Assembly: GCA_965206775.1 (NCBI GenBank)
Contig: CBDBKU010000003.1
Coordinates: forward strand, 3,038,001 to 3,102,000
Length of the DNA: 64,000 nt
Origin: VXMF01 sp965206775
Lineage (GTDB): Bacteria; Acidobacteriota; Terriglobia; Bryobacterales; UBA6623
Direction: 5' to 3'
The notes beneath the pieces were generated by a model. The model did not search any database and was not told the origin of the DNA. It worked only from the letters and a program-made list of their open reading frames with translations. Positions 33,131-42,886 of this stretch are shown here, one piece after another (the first letter of the stretch is position 1; each line of letters opens with the position of its first letter). A program made the translations under genes and the position numbers.

Positions 33131-36064
33131 ATGCCCGGACGCATCAGATTCACGGCCCTGGAGCTCGAGCCCGGCACGCAAATGGAAGGCTCCTCGCGAC
33201 TTGCAGACCTCTCCGCAAGGCGCCCGGCCCGAGCTGCGGTCGTGCTGCTTGCCTTGGCGGCGGGCATGACAGGCCTGCCGGGCCGGGCGGAGGAGGTAAC
33301 CTTCGGCAAGGACATCCGCCCGGTTCTCGAACAGCGATGCGCTGTCTGCCATCAAGGACCGAACGCGCAGAAAGGCCTTCGGGTCGGCACGGTAGCCAAC
33401 CTGCTGCGCGGCGGCGAAGCGGGCCCCGCAGTTGTTCCAGGCGACCCCGACAAGAGCCTGCTCCTAGCGAAAGCCGGGGGCGAGAAACCGGAAATGCCGC
33501 CTGTCGGGGATCCGTTGACGCCAGAGGAGATCGCCGCCCTCCGAGCCTGGATTTCAGCCGGTGCCCCGGACGATCTCGAAGGTTCCGAGACCGGGCCACA
33601 AGCAGTCTGGTGGTCCTTTCGGCCACTCAGCGAGCCGCCAGAACCCGAGCCGTCCAGCGAATGGGAGCAATCTGCGATCGACGGATTCCTCCTCGCGGCG
33701 ATGCGAGAGAAGGGGCTGACGCCTTCCGAACCAGCCGACCGGCGCACCTTGATCCGGCGGCTCAGCTTCGACCTGACGGGCCTGCCGCCCTCCCCGGACG
33801 CGGTACAGGCATTCGTGAATGACTCCGATCTCGCGGCATACGAGAAGCTCGTCGACCGGATGCTGGGTTCTTCCGCCTACGGCGAACGCTGGGGGCGGCA
33901 CTGGCTCGACGTGGCTCGTTTCGGTGAGAGCAACGGATACGAGCAGAATCATCTGCGCGACACCGCCTGGCCATACCGCGACTGGGTGATCCGGTCGCTC
34001 AACGAAGACAAGCCGTTCAACCGCATGATCGTCGAGCAGTTGGCCGGGGATCAACTAGCTCCAGATGACCCTGAAGTACAAGCTGCGACCGGATTCCTGG
34101 TCGCGGGCCCACACGACACAGTCGGTATCAAGAATCCCGCCGGCGAAGCCCAGAAGCGCGCCAATCACCTAGACGACATGATCATGGGAACGGCATCGGC
34201 TTTCCTCGGCCTGACCGTTCACTGCGCCCGGTGCCACGATCACAAGTTCGACCCCATCCGCACGGAGGACTACTACAGGATGCAAGCCGCCTTCGCGGGC
34301 GTCTGGCACGGCGAGCGGACTTGGGACGCTTCTGCCCGAGTTGATGACTTCGAGGCGGCGGCCAATCCGCTGTCCGATGCGATCGACAGGAGCGAGGTCG
34401 GACTAGAGGCCCTGCGCGACGGAGCCAGGGTTCGCGTCGAGGCAGGTCGCGACCGGATTCTCGCTCGATACCGGCCAAGCGTCGATCAGTCGGGGACCGA
34501 GGAGAGATTCGATCCGGTCGAGGCGCGTTTCGTGCGCATGACCATGACGAAAGCCACGAGCGGAGGACGCCAGGTCGATCTCGACGAATTCGCGGTATGG
34601 ACATCTGGGGCGGAAAGCCGCAACGCCGCACTGGGTGGCAAGGCCACGGCAAGTTCGACACGGATCGACTCGGCAAGTCCGGACACCTACTCGCCGATGA
34701 ATCTCGTGGACGGCAAGTACGACAAACGCTGGATTTCCTCAGGCCGGCTCCCCGCTCGGATCCAAGTCCAGCTAGCCAAGAACGAGCGAATCGAGCGGGT
34801 CGAGTGGTCGTCCGACCACATCGGGGGATTCCGGGGTCGATTTGGCCGGTCCCAGCCAGAAAAATACAAGATCGAGGTGTCGATCAATGGCAGATCCTGG
34901 AAGACTGTCGCTACATCGGACGGGCGACTGCCCTATTCCGACGAGGCACAGGAACTCCTCCTGCTGCATGCGGTCTTCGACCCGGAAGAAAGGCGGTCGT
35001 GGGATGCATTCCAGAAGACCAAGCGGGAAGCGGAGAAGCAGTTGCAAGGCATTGAAAAGCCTGGGAGAGCATTCCTAGGCCGCTTCAAGCAACCCAAGGA
35101 ACCGTCTTTCGTCATGGTGCGGGGCGATCCCATGAACAAGGGCGACCAAGTGGCCCCCGGAAGCTTGAGTACCCTCGGCAACCTCCTTGAGGCATTCGAA
35201 CTCGAGCCCGACGCCCCGGAATCCGAGCGACGCCTTGCTCTGGCGCGATGGATCGCGTCGGACAGCAATGCCCTGACCGCCCGCGTCATCGTCAACCGCG
35301 TTTGGATGTATCACTTCGGCCAGCCGTTCGTCCGGAATCCGAGCGATTTCGGCATCAACGGGGGCGAGCCAACCCATCCCGAATTGCTCGATTGGCTAGC
35401 GAGCAGGCTTGTGCATACCCATCGCTGGCGGCTCAAGCCGCTGCACAAGGAAATCGTCATGTCGGCTGCGTACCGCCAGTCAGGGCGGTTCCGCGAGGCT
35501 GCTTCGAGGGTTGACCGGGACGGCGCGTATCTCTGGCGGTTCCCTCCGCGGCGCCTCGGTGCCGAGGAGTTGCGGGACGCGATTCTGGCAACCAGCGGCA
35601 ACCTGGACCGCCGCATGGGAGGCCCGGGCTTCCGGCTCTATCGCTATACGGTCGACAACGTTGCCACGTACTATCCGTTGGAGCAGTTCACGAAGGAGAC
35701 GTACCGTAGGTCGGTCTATCACCAGCACGCGCGATCCGTGAAGCCCGAACTGCTGGGCGAGTTCGACTGCCCGGACACTGCCCTGCCCGCCCCCAAGCGG
35801 ATTTCGACCACTTCACCGATCCAGGCGCTAAGCCTGCTCAACAACCGATTCATCCTGGACCAAGCGGCGTCGTTCGCCGAATTGGTCAGATCGGGGGCCG
35901 ACGGAACGGATCGGGGTCGGATCGAACACGCCTGGCAACTCGCATTCGGTCGGGCGCCGACGGACGAGGAGTCGGCGGCTGCCATCGCTCTTGTCGCCAC
36001 GGAAGGGATCGAACCCCTAGCTCGGGCGATCCTCAATGCTAACGAGTTCCTATACGTGTTCTGA
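33131..36064 (+). CDS. PSD1-type protein: cytochrome c (PSCyt1), DUF1549, discoidin-like, DUF1553
   Basis: An exported 977-residue protein. After a signal segment (hydrophobic stretch about residues 35-53) come a PSCyt1 haem site C70-A-V-C73-H74, then DUF1549 (about 165-390; LIRRLSFDLTGLPPSPDAV and SAYGERWGRHWLDVARF). A second CxxCH (C-A-R-C-H-D-H-K-F-D-P) lies inside the core. An F5/8-type discoidin-like domain (about 480-610; ASSTRIDSASP, SPMNLVDGKYDKRW, YKIEVSINGRSW) is inserted before DUF1553 (about 685-960; VNRVWMYHFG, FGINGGEPTHPELLDWLA). The family is abundant in Planctomycetes, Verrucomicrobia and some Acidobacteria, usually beside DUF1501 proteins and sulfatases; its reaction is not established. 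Start ATG 33131 or 33182. Confidence 0.9.
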   Translation: MPGRIRFTALELEPGTQMEGSSRLADLSARRPARAAVVLLALAAGMTGLPGRAEEVTFGKDIRPVLEQRCAVCHQGPNAQKGLRVGTVANLLRGGEAGPAVVPGDPDKSLLLAKAGGEKPEMPPVGDPLTPEEIAALRAWISAGAPDDLEGSETGPQAVWWSFRPLSEPPEPEPSSEWEQSAIDGFLLAAMREKGLTPSEPADRRTLIRRLSFDLTGLPPSPDAVQAFVNDSDLAAYEKLVDRMLGSSAYGERWGRHWLDVARFGESNGYEQNHLRDTAWPYRDWVIRSLNEDKPFNRMIVEQLAGDQLAPDDPEVQAATGFLVAGPHDTVGIKNPAGEAQKRANHLDDMIMGTASAFLGLTVHCARCHDHKFDPIRTEDYYRMQAAFAGVWHGERTWDASARVDDFEAAANPLSDAIDRSEVGLEALRDGARVRVEAGRDRILARYRPSVDQSGTEERFDPVEARFVRMTMTKATSGGRQVDLDEFAVWTSGAESRNAALGGKATASSTRIDSASPDTYSPMNLVDGKYDKRWISSGRLPARIQVQLAKNERIERVEWSSDHIGGFRGRFGRSQPEKYKIEVSINGRSWKTVATSDGRLPYSDEAQELLLLHAVFDPEERRSWDAFQKTKREAEKQLQGIEKPGRAFLGRFKQPKEPSFVMVRGDPMNKGDQVAPGSLSTLGNLLEAFELEPDAPESERRLALARWIASDSNALTARVIVNRVWMYHFGQPFVRNPSDFGINGGEPTHPELLDWLASRLVHTHRWRLKPLHKEIVMSAAYRQSGRFREAASRVDRDGAYLWRFPPRRLGAEELRDAILATSGNLDRRMGGPGFRLYRYTVDNVATYYPLEQFTKETYRRSVYHQHARSVKPELLGEFDCPDTALPAPKRISTTSPIQALSLLNNRFILDQAASFAELVRSGADGTDRGRIEHAWQLAFGRAPTDEESAAAIALVATEGIEPLARAILNANEFLYVF

Positions 36065-36152
36065 GGTACTGGGGGCGCTCCCCAAGGATTGACCACGCCA
36101 AGCTGGAAGCGGCTGTGTGGTTTACTTGGATTGCTTGTCCGGAGCGTATCGC

Positions 36153-37584
36153 ATGGCCTCACCCGCGTCGCGCCGAGATTTGCTCGGGGACTTCGTAAGT
36201 GGCTTGCGCGGGGTGGCGCTGGCCTCGTTGCTGCCGGGTGCCGCATCGGCTCAGGCACAACGGCCTCATTTCGAGCCGAAAGCCAAGCGAGTGCTCCAGA
36301 TTTTCTGTCCGGGAGCGGCTTCGCACATTGATCTCTGGGACTACAAGCCCGAACTTCGCAAACGTTCAGGCCAGCCTGCCCCCGCCGCGATGGACGCGGT
36401 CACGTTCCAAGGAAAGAATGGCGCGCTAATGGGATCGCCTGGGAGTTCAAGCCTAGGGGACAGAGCGGCAAGATGGTCACGGAGCTACTGCCGCAGCTCG
36501 GGGAACTAGTGGATGACATCGCCTTCGTCCATTCGATGCATTCCAAGACCAACACGCACGGCCCGGCCTGCGTGCTGCTCAATACGGGCAAGATTCGCTA
36601 CTGCCGCAGCTCGGGGAAATGACATCGCTTCCCGGCATCCGGGTCTCAATGGTTGAGCTACGCTCTCGGGTCGGCGAACAACAACCTTCCGACGTACGTG
36701 GCGATACCCGACATCCGTGGAATCCCTCCCGCGGGTCCTGCCAACTGGGGTGCAGGCTTTCTTCCGGCGGAACATCAAGCGGTCGTATTCAACGCCCAGA
36801 ATCCGATCCGGAACCTCGAGCGGCCAGCGGAGATACCAGCTCGCCGGGACGTCGCGACGCGGGAGTTCCTGGGATTCCTGAATCGGAACCATGCGGCGCT
36901 CCACCCGGGAGACGAGGAGCTAAGTGCCCGGATCGCGTCCTACGAGCTCGCGGCCCGAATGCAGCTGTCGGCCCCCGAAGTCACTGACTTGTCGAAGGAG
37001 TCTCGCGCAACTCGCGAACTCTACGGCGCCGACGACACGAATCCCCTGAAGGCTGCGTACGCAAGGAACTGCCTGCTCGCCCGGCGGCTTCTGGAGCGCG
37101 GCGTCCGGTTTGTCAGCCTCTTCTGCGCATCTCGCGCGTCGGGCGTGGACGGCCTTCTGAATTGGGACGCCCACAAGACCTTGAAAGCCGACTACGAGCG
37201 CCATTGCCCGATCCTGGACCAGCCGACGGCCGGCCTGCTGCGAGACATGCGTGCGCGAGGGCTTCTCGATGACACGCTGGTGGTCTGGGCCACTGAGTTC
37301 GGCCGAATGCCGACGCATCAGGAGGGTACCGTGGGGCGCGACCACAACCCGAACGCCTTCACGGTGTGGTTCACGGGAGCAGGCATCAAGGGCGGTGTCA
37401 GCTACGGATCCACGGACGAGTTCGGTGGCAAGGCCGTGGAGAATGTATCAACGGTGCATGACTTCACGCAACGATGCTGCACCTGCTGGGATTGGACCAC
37501 GAGAAGCTGACTTGGTATCACAACGGAATCAATCGGAGACTGACGGACGTGCATGGGCACGTGATCGGGGAAATCCTCTCGTAA
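36153..37584 (+). pseudogene. DUF1501 gene broken by two frameshifts and a templated insertion with a stop
   Basis: DUF1501 proteins are exported, sulfatase/alkaline-phosphatase-fold relatives encoded next to PSD1 proteins, as here (88 nt downstream). The start is ATG 36153 (MASPASRRDLLGDFVSGLRG, Tat-like). The family sequence runs in frame until about 36439, where one base is lost; the next frame gives WEFKPRGQSGKMVTELLPQLGELV. A 30-nt insertion at 36598-36627 then brings in a TGA (36620-36622). After it the same frame continues FPASGSQWLSYALGS through to VENVSTVHDF, where a second single-base loss near 37466 shifts the frame again to ATMLHLLGLDHEKLTWYHNG and the stop at 37582-37584. Domain content is otherwise complete, so decay is recent. 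Confidence 0.85.
36485..36627 (+). repeat. Templated short duplication inside the DUF1501 pseudogene
   Basis: The insertion at 36598-36627 is an exact copy of 36485-36521 with 7 nt (36506-36512) left out: 21 identical bases, then 9 identical bases. Removing the 30 nt restores the family reading K-I-R-F-P-A-S-G-S-Q-W. The copies are 113 nt apart in direct orientation. Confidence 0.85.
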
Positions 37585-37864
37585 GCCTCGATTGCGGGAG
37601 GAATGGAGTCTACCTGGACCGCTACCTCACGGACCCAAGCTCCCCGCGGGTTTATCGGCAAGACTCTTGCGAATCCGAATCGAGTTGAAGCCGCGTTCTG
37701 GCCATGCCTCACGTCCACTCCCCGAGCATGGAACGCGGCTTAGGGTCAGATTCTCGACCCGCAATTCGAGTCGAACTGGTTGCTCTCGGGGCGGAGCCGT
37801 CAAGGACCGTGTGAATCGAGGCGACTGAGCCAATCTCGGCTCAGCCGCGTGACGGTATAACTGA

Positions 37865-39064
37865 ATGATGCTCGAAGGCATACGAGTACTGGATCTTTCC
37901 CAGAACATAGCCGGGCCGCAGGCTACGCAGGTCCTAGGGGATCTCGGTGCTGACGTGGTGAAGGTGGAACCTCCCGGCGGCGATCCGGCCCGCAAGTGGG
38001 GACCGCCGTTCTGGGGCGACGACGCGCCGCTCTTCCTAGCCTTCAACCGCAACAAGCGCAGTATCGTCGTCGACTTGAAGTCCCCGCAGGGGCAGGACGT
38101 CGTCGAACGGCTGACTGCGAGGGCCGATGTACTCGTTCAGGCGTTCCGCAAGGGGGTGATCGAGAAGTTTGGATTCGGATACGAGGACGTCAAGCGCAGG
38201 CACCCCAAGCTCATCTATGCATCGCTCACGGGATACGGCTCAGAGGGTCCGTACGCGGGCTCGCCGGGATACGACCCGCTGCTCCAGGCCTACAGCGGGA
38301 TCATGTCGATCACGGGTCAGCCGGATGGCCCGCCCGCTCGGGTGGGGGGATCGGTCGTGGACATTGGCTCGGGCAATCTAATCGCTCTTGGAGTTCTCGC
38401 TGCGTTGCGCAAGCGCGACAAGGATGGCGTAGGCTCGCACATTGAGTGTTCGCTGCTCGACACGTCGCTAGGCTGGATCGGGTACCACATGATGACCTAC
38501 CTCGCGAGCGGCAATGTGCCTCGAAGGATGGGCACTGGGTTGACGATGGTCGCCCCGTACGAAGCATTTCCGACCCAGGACGGCCAGATCATGATCTGTG
38601 GCGGGACCGATGGTATCTTCCGACGGTTGTGCGAAGCGCTGGGGATTCCCGGTGCGGCCGACGATCCCCGGTTCAAGGACAACCCCGCGCGGGTCAAGCA
38701 TTGCGAAGTCTTGCGTGAACTGCTCTCCGCGCGAACCAACCAATTCTCTACCCGGGACGTCGACCGGCTCCTGAAGTCGCACAACGTGCCGTGCTCGCCG
38801 ATTCAGGATATTGCCCAGGTCGTCGACGATCCCCAAGTACGGGCCAATCGAATCTTCGAGCCGGAGCCTCACCCGAAGATCCCCGGTTACCGCGACCTGA
38901 AGATGTCAATACGATTCGACGGCGAGCGCCCTCCGTTGCGGAACGTCCCGCCCGCGCCTGGAGAGCACACAGGCGAGATCCTACGCGAATTGGGCTACGA
39001 CGAAGACGCGGTCTGCAGCTATTCGGCCCGCATGAGTGGGCAAGCGGGGCGGGAGCTCGGCTAG
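37865..39064 (+). CDS. CaiB/BaiF class III CoA-transferase
   Basis: A 399-residue class III CoA-transferase, with the full family pattern: LEGIRVLDLSQNIAGPQATQVLGDLGADVVKVEPPGGDPAR, NRNKRSIVVDLKSPQGQDVV, LIYASLTGYGSEGPYAGSPGYDPLLQAYSGIMSITG, and the catalytic Asp166 in GGSVVDIGSG. It starts at ATG 37865 (a second ATG follows at once). Unlike the pair at 11-13.7 kb it is alone and has the catalytic residue, so it is probably a homodimer. Its acid substrate is unknown. It lies between the DUF1501 pseudogene and the ntrY-like gene. Confidence 0.92.
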   Translation: MMLEGIRVLDLSQNIAGPQATQVLGDLGADVVKVEPPGGDPARKWGPPFWGDDAPLFLAFNRNKRSIVVDLKSPQGQDVVERLTARADVLVQAFRKGVIEKFGFGYEDVKRRHPKLIYASLTGYGSEGPYAGSPGYDPLLQAYSGIMSITGQPDGPPARVGGSVVDIGSGNLIALGVLAALRKRDKDGVGSHIECSLLDTSLGWIGYHMMTYLASGNVPRRMGTGLTMVAPYEAFPTQDGQIMICGGTDGIFRRLCEALGIPGAADDPRFKDNPARVKHCEVLRELLSARTNQFSTRDVDRLLKSHNVPCSPIQDIAQVVDDPQVRANRIFEPEPHPKIPGYRDLKMSIRFDGERPPLRNVPPAPGEHTGEILRELGYDEDAVCSYSARMSGQAGRELG

Positions 39065-39186
39065 CGGAAGTTCCCGAAACAGGTGCAGCCCCAGAGCTGC
39101 CCGCGGGCTTCCTACGACGGATTCGCATGCCGCTTGTCTCCATGACGGAAGCAGATTCCCGGCAGGCTCGCTAGAATTACCACAAG

Positions 39187-41388
39187 TTGATCAAGCGCAG
39201 GGAGTTGCTGTCGCTGGCCGCGTGGGGACTAGCCCTCGCGGCACTGCTGGCCTTCTGCTTCTGGCTGACTTCGCTGGACTTCGGAGACTTCCGTCCGGAA
39301 AGCCCCGCTGTCACGTTCGTACTCTGGGCTCTCTCGACCTGCGTGGTATTCGGCACGATCGCGCTAGGTTTCCTCCTGTTTCGCAACTTGGTCAAGCTCT
39401 ACGTAGAGCGACGGGCCAACAAGCTGGGCTCCCGCATCAAGACGAAGCTCGTGTTCGGGGTCCTCGCACTCAGCATCGCTCCGATCGCTCTGCACGTTGT
39501 CTTTTCGATCAGCCTGCTCAGTCGAAACTTCGACAAGTGGTTTTCGCAGCCCACCGTCGAGGTGCTGCGAAGCGCCGAACGCTTCATGGACCGGGCCAAC
39601 CAGGAGGTCCTAGGCGACCTAGGTGCAGCGGCTGAACGCATCGCCGCGACTCCCCAGCTGGCGGCCGCCATGACGGCAGAGCCGACCCCTGCATTGCGCG
39701 ATCTGCTGCGCGTTGCCAACGCAGACTTCCTATCCGTGATTCCTTCCCAGGGCCGGGAGCGGGGGATCGAGATCGTCTCGGAAGAAGGCACCGTTCCGGA
39801 AGCGCTGAGGTCGATCGGTGAGACCGGATCGACCGACCCGGTGCGAGGAGTGGTTGACGACTGGCTCTACGCGGCTGCTTCAACGCCGTCCGGTAGCGGA
39901 CGCGTGGTGATCGGACGCAAGATCCCTCGGTCCATATTGCAGGAGCAAGCCTTCATGTACGCGCAAGTGCAGGAATGGCAGCAGCTCGAGGCGGCCCGAC
40001 CACTCGTATGGCGCAAATACGTGTACATCCTCGCACTAATCACGATCTTCATGCTCTTCATCGCCGTGTGGCTTGCGCAATTCGCCTCCAAGCAAATCAC
40101 CCGTCCCATCGAGGCCCTCGTCACCGCTACGGGCGAACTGGCTGGAGGACACCTCGAGTACCGCGTCAAGACGGCCGCTACCGACGAGCTGGCGGGCCTG
40201 GTCGCGTCCTTCAACAGCATGAGCCAAGCACTGGAAGGCAAGACCCGCCAGCTCGAGCAGAGCAACAGTGACCTAGCCCGGGCCAACACCGAACTGGACG
40301 AGCGGCGCCGCTTCATCAACGCGATTCTCGAGAGCATCACGCCGGGAGTAGTGTCTGTAGACGGGAACGGGGCGATTCTCAAATTCAACGAGTCGGCCCG
40401 GAAAATCGCGGCACCCCGCGAGGTTTCCTCGTTGCGTTCGGTGACCGAACTGCTGGACGGTGAGGACAGGTCGGCATTCGAGCACATGTTCAGCAGCGCC
40501 CAGCGGACTGGGATCGCGACCCGGGACTTCCAGATCGACCGCAAGGGCCGTCCGATGCACCTGAGCGTCACTGTTTCGTCGCTCGACTCCGGGGACAGCC
40601 ACCACGGATTCGTCGTAGTGCTGGAGGACACGACCGAGCTGATGCGCGCCCAGCGGTCCGAGGCGTGGCAGGAAGTGGCGAGACGCCTGGCGCACGAAAT
40701 CAAGAATCCCTTGACCCCGGTCGCACTTGCGGCCGGACGGATCGACCGGCTCATCGAGCGATTCGAAGGAACGCTCGACCCGGAGGAACGAACCGCGATC
40801 TGCCACCGCCTGGCGCAATCCACTCGCACCATCGACCGCGAAGTCCAGTCCCTCAAGACACTCGTCGACAGCTTTTCCGATGTCGCCCGCTTCCCTGCTG
40901 TCCGACCCGAGGAAACAGATATTAACGCCTTGGTGCAAGACGCGGTTAGTGTCTTTGAAGGACGCCTCCCGGACGTGACTGTCACGGTGAACGCAGATCC
41001 GGCGGCACCCCTGGCCAAGATCGATCCCGAGCCGTTCAAGAGGGTCCTTGTCAACTTGATTGACAATGCGGCGGCGGTCGTCCAGGACTCCTGGGTCAAG
41101 GAGATTGTGGTCTCGACTCGCGGGACGCGAGACGGCAAGAGCGTGGAGCTGACCGTTGCCGACTCGGGTCCCGGAATCTCGCCGGAGAACAGAGAAAAGC
41201 TCTTCCTGCCGTACTTCTCCACCAAGGAACGAGGTACCGGTCTCGGGCTCTCGATCGTTCGAAGCATAGTGCATGACCACCGAGGCACAATCCGGGTCGA
41301 GGACAACCGTCCAACAGGGTCGCGGTTCATCATCGAAGTCCCGTCGGCTGCCGATAAGGCAGCGGAATTGCAGGAGGCCACCGCGTGA
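39187..41388 (+). CDS. NtrY-like membrane sensor histidine kinase
   Basis: A 733-residue sensor kinase. Membrane helices lie at about 7-28, 42-65, 87-110 and 278-299; the segment 110-278 between the last two is probably periplasmic. HAMP about 300-352, a coiled stretch, PAS about 378-485, HisKA with phospho-accepting His503 in RRLAHEIKNPLTP, and HATPase about 590-720 (N box N623-L-I-D-N627, G1 DSGPGI, G2 GTGLGLSIV). The four-helix N-terminus and HAMP-PAS order match NtrY. Start TTG 39187. It overlaps the response regulator start by 4 nt (GTGA). The stimulus is not readable from the sequence. Confidence 0.92.
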   Translation: MIKRRELLSLAAWGLALAALLAFCFWLTSLDFGDFRPESPAVTFVLWALSTCVVFGTIALGFLLFRNLVKLYVERRANKLGSRIKTKLVFGVLALSIAPIALHVVFSISLLSRNFDKWFSQPTVEVLRSAERFMDRANQEVLGDLGAAAERIAATPQLAAAMTAEPTPALRDLLRVANADFLSVIPSQGRERGIEIVSEEGTVPEALRSIGETGSTDPVRGVVDDWLYAAASTPSGSGRVVIGRKIPRSILQEQAFMYAQVQEWQQLEAARPLVWRKYVYILALITIFMLFIAVWLAQFASKQITRPIEALVTATGELAGGHLEYRVKTAATDELAGLVASFNSMSQALEGKTRQLEQSNSDLARANTELDERRRFINAILESITPGVVSVDGNGAILKFNESARKIAAPREVSSLRSVTELLDGEDRSAFEHMFSSAQRTGIATRDFQIDRKGRPMHLSVTVSSLDSGDSHHGFVVVLEDTTELMRAQRSEAWQEVARRLAHEIKNPLTPVALAAGRIDRLIERFEGTLDPEERTAICHRLAQSTRTIDREVQSLKTLVDSFSDVARFPAVRPEETDINALVQDAVSVFEGRLPDVTVTVNADPAAPLAKIDPEPFKRVLVNLIDNAAAVVQDSWVKEIVVSTRGTRDGKSVELTVADSGPGISPENREKLFLPYFSTKERGTGLGLSIVRSIVHDHRGTIRVEDNRPTGSRFIIEVPSAADKAAELQEATA

Positions 41389-42767
41389 GATATCCGGCTC
41401 CCGGTCGCATACTCGTCGTCGACGACGAGCCCGGCATCCGCGAGACTCTCTCGGGGGTGCTCGAGGACGAAGGCTACGAAGTGGTGTCTGTCGACAGCGG
41501 AGAGAGCTGCCTCGACTTGCTCGGGAGCCGAACTTTCGCGGTGGTCTTGCTCGACATCTGGCTCCCCGGAATCGACGGGCTCCAGACTCTCGAGCGAATC
41601 CAGAGCATCGAAGGCACGCAGAAACCTGTCGTGGTGATGATCTCGGGCCACGGCAACATCGAAACCGCCGTCCGAGCAACGAAGCTCGGCGCGCACGATT
41701 TCCTCGAGAAGCCCCTGTCGGTAGAGAAGGTCACCCTCGCGGTGCGCAATGCCGTGGAGCGCCGGACGCTGCTGGCCCAGAACGCGACGCTTCGAGACGA
41801 GGTGAGCGGGAGGCACCGGATCATTGGCGAAAGCGTGCCGATGAAGGCAGTGCGGCACGAGATCGCGCTAATGGCTCCTACCAACGGCCGGGTATTGATC
41901 TACGGAGAGAGCGGCGCCGGAAAGGAACTGGTCGCGCACGCCATTCACGAGGCCAGCCCCCGAGCCGAGAGCCCGTTCGTCGTCGTGAACTGCGCCGCGA
42001 TTCCCGAGGACCGGATCGAAAGCGAGCTCTTCGGTCACGTGCGCGGCTCGCTGGCGGGGGCAGACAAAGACAAGACAGGGAAATTCCAGCTGGCTGACTG
42101 CGGCACGCTCTTCCTCGACGAAGTCGGCGACATGAGCCTCAAGACGCAGGCCAAAGTCCTGCGAGTGATCGAAGAGCAGCGGTTCGAGCCCGTCGGCTCG
42201 GGACGGACCGTGCAGGTGGACGTGCGGGTCATTGCGGCGACAAACAAGGACTTGAACGAGGAGATATCGAAGGGCAACTTCAGGGAGGATCTCTTCTACA
42301 GGCTCAACGTTGTCCCATTTCACATGCCCCCGCTGCGCGACCGCCTGGAGGACATCCCGGTTCTGGCCCAGCATTTCCTGACTCATTTCGCTTTGGCGTA
42401 TGGCCGGAAACCCAAGAGACTGCTCAGTTCCGCCGTCGACACCCTTGTCTCGCAGAGCTGGCCTGGGAATGTTCGGGAGTTGCGGAACCTCATGGAGCGC
42501 ATTGTGATCCTTCATGGAGAATCGGATATCAGCGCGAAACACATACCTACCGCGAACTCGATCGGTCGCGGAGGCCGCAGGCTCGCGCAGGGCTTCTCCA
42601 GCCTCAAGGAAGCGCGCGAAGCGTACGAGCGCGAGTATGTCGAGCGCACGCTCAAGGCGACGAACGGAAACGTAACGCGAGCGGCGGAGGCGCTGGGCCT
42701 GGAGCGGAGCAACCTTCACCGCAAACTGAGAGCGCTAGGAATCAAGACGAGATCCCCGAAGGACTGA
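41385..42767 (+). CDS. NtrX-like response regulator with degenerate GAFTGA loop
   Basis: A 460-residue NtrC-family regulator: receiver domain about 1-125 with phospho-acceptor Asp57 and Lys109, AAA+ domain about 145-375 (Walker A G174-E-S-G-A-G-K-E, Walker B GTLFLDEVGD 240-249, WPGNVREL), and a Fis-type helix-turn-helix at the end (NVTRAAEALGLERSNLHRKLRALGI). The sigma-54-contacting loop, normally GAFTGA, reads G221-S-L-A-G-A226. The Phe and Thr needed for sigma-54 contact are missing. The protein may therefore act without sigma-54, as some NtrX/NtrC proteins do. Start GTG 41385, coupled to the kinase. Confidence 0.92.
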   Translation: MRYPAPGRILVVDDEPGIRETLSGVLEDEGYEVVSVDSGESCLDLLGSRTFAVVLLDIWLPGIDGLQTLERIQSIEGTQKPVVVMISGHGNIETAVRATKLGAHDFLEKPLSVEKVTLAVRNAVERRTLLAQNATLRDEVSGRHRIIGESVPMKAVRHEIALMAPTNGRVLIYGESGAGKELVAHAIHEASPRAESPFVVVNCAAIPEDRIESELFGHVRGSLAGADKDKTGKFQLADCGTLFLDEVGDMSLKTQAKVLRVIEEQRFEPVGSGRTVQVDVRVIAATNKDLNEEISKGNFREDLFYRLNVVPFHMPPLRDRLEDIPVLAQHFLTHFALAYGRKPKRLLSSAVDTLVSQSWPGNVRELRNLMERIVILHGESDISAKHIPTANSIGRGGRRLAQGFSSLKEAREAYEREYVERTLKATNGNVTRAAEALGLERSNLHRKLRALGIKTRSPKD

Positions 42768-42886
42768 AACCAGCATCGGGGCCGTCTGAAGCATGCGAAA
42801 CAGCCTCCGGGAAGGTCTGAACGAGAGGGCCAATATCGCTATGTGACAATGGGGCAGCGCCGCTCCCGGCCAATCCGGTACTCCGC

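Noticed and set aside
39867..41858. Long minus-strand open frame opposite the NtrY/NtrX genes (663 residues)
   Set aside because: Shadow of GC-rich codon bias; no domain, signal or start site, and the plus strand holds two unmistakable coupled genes.
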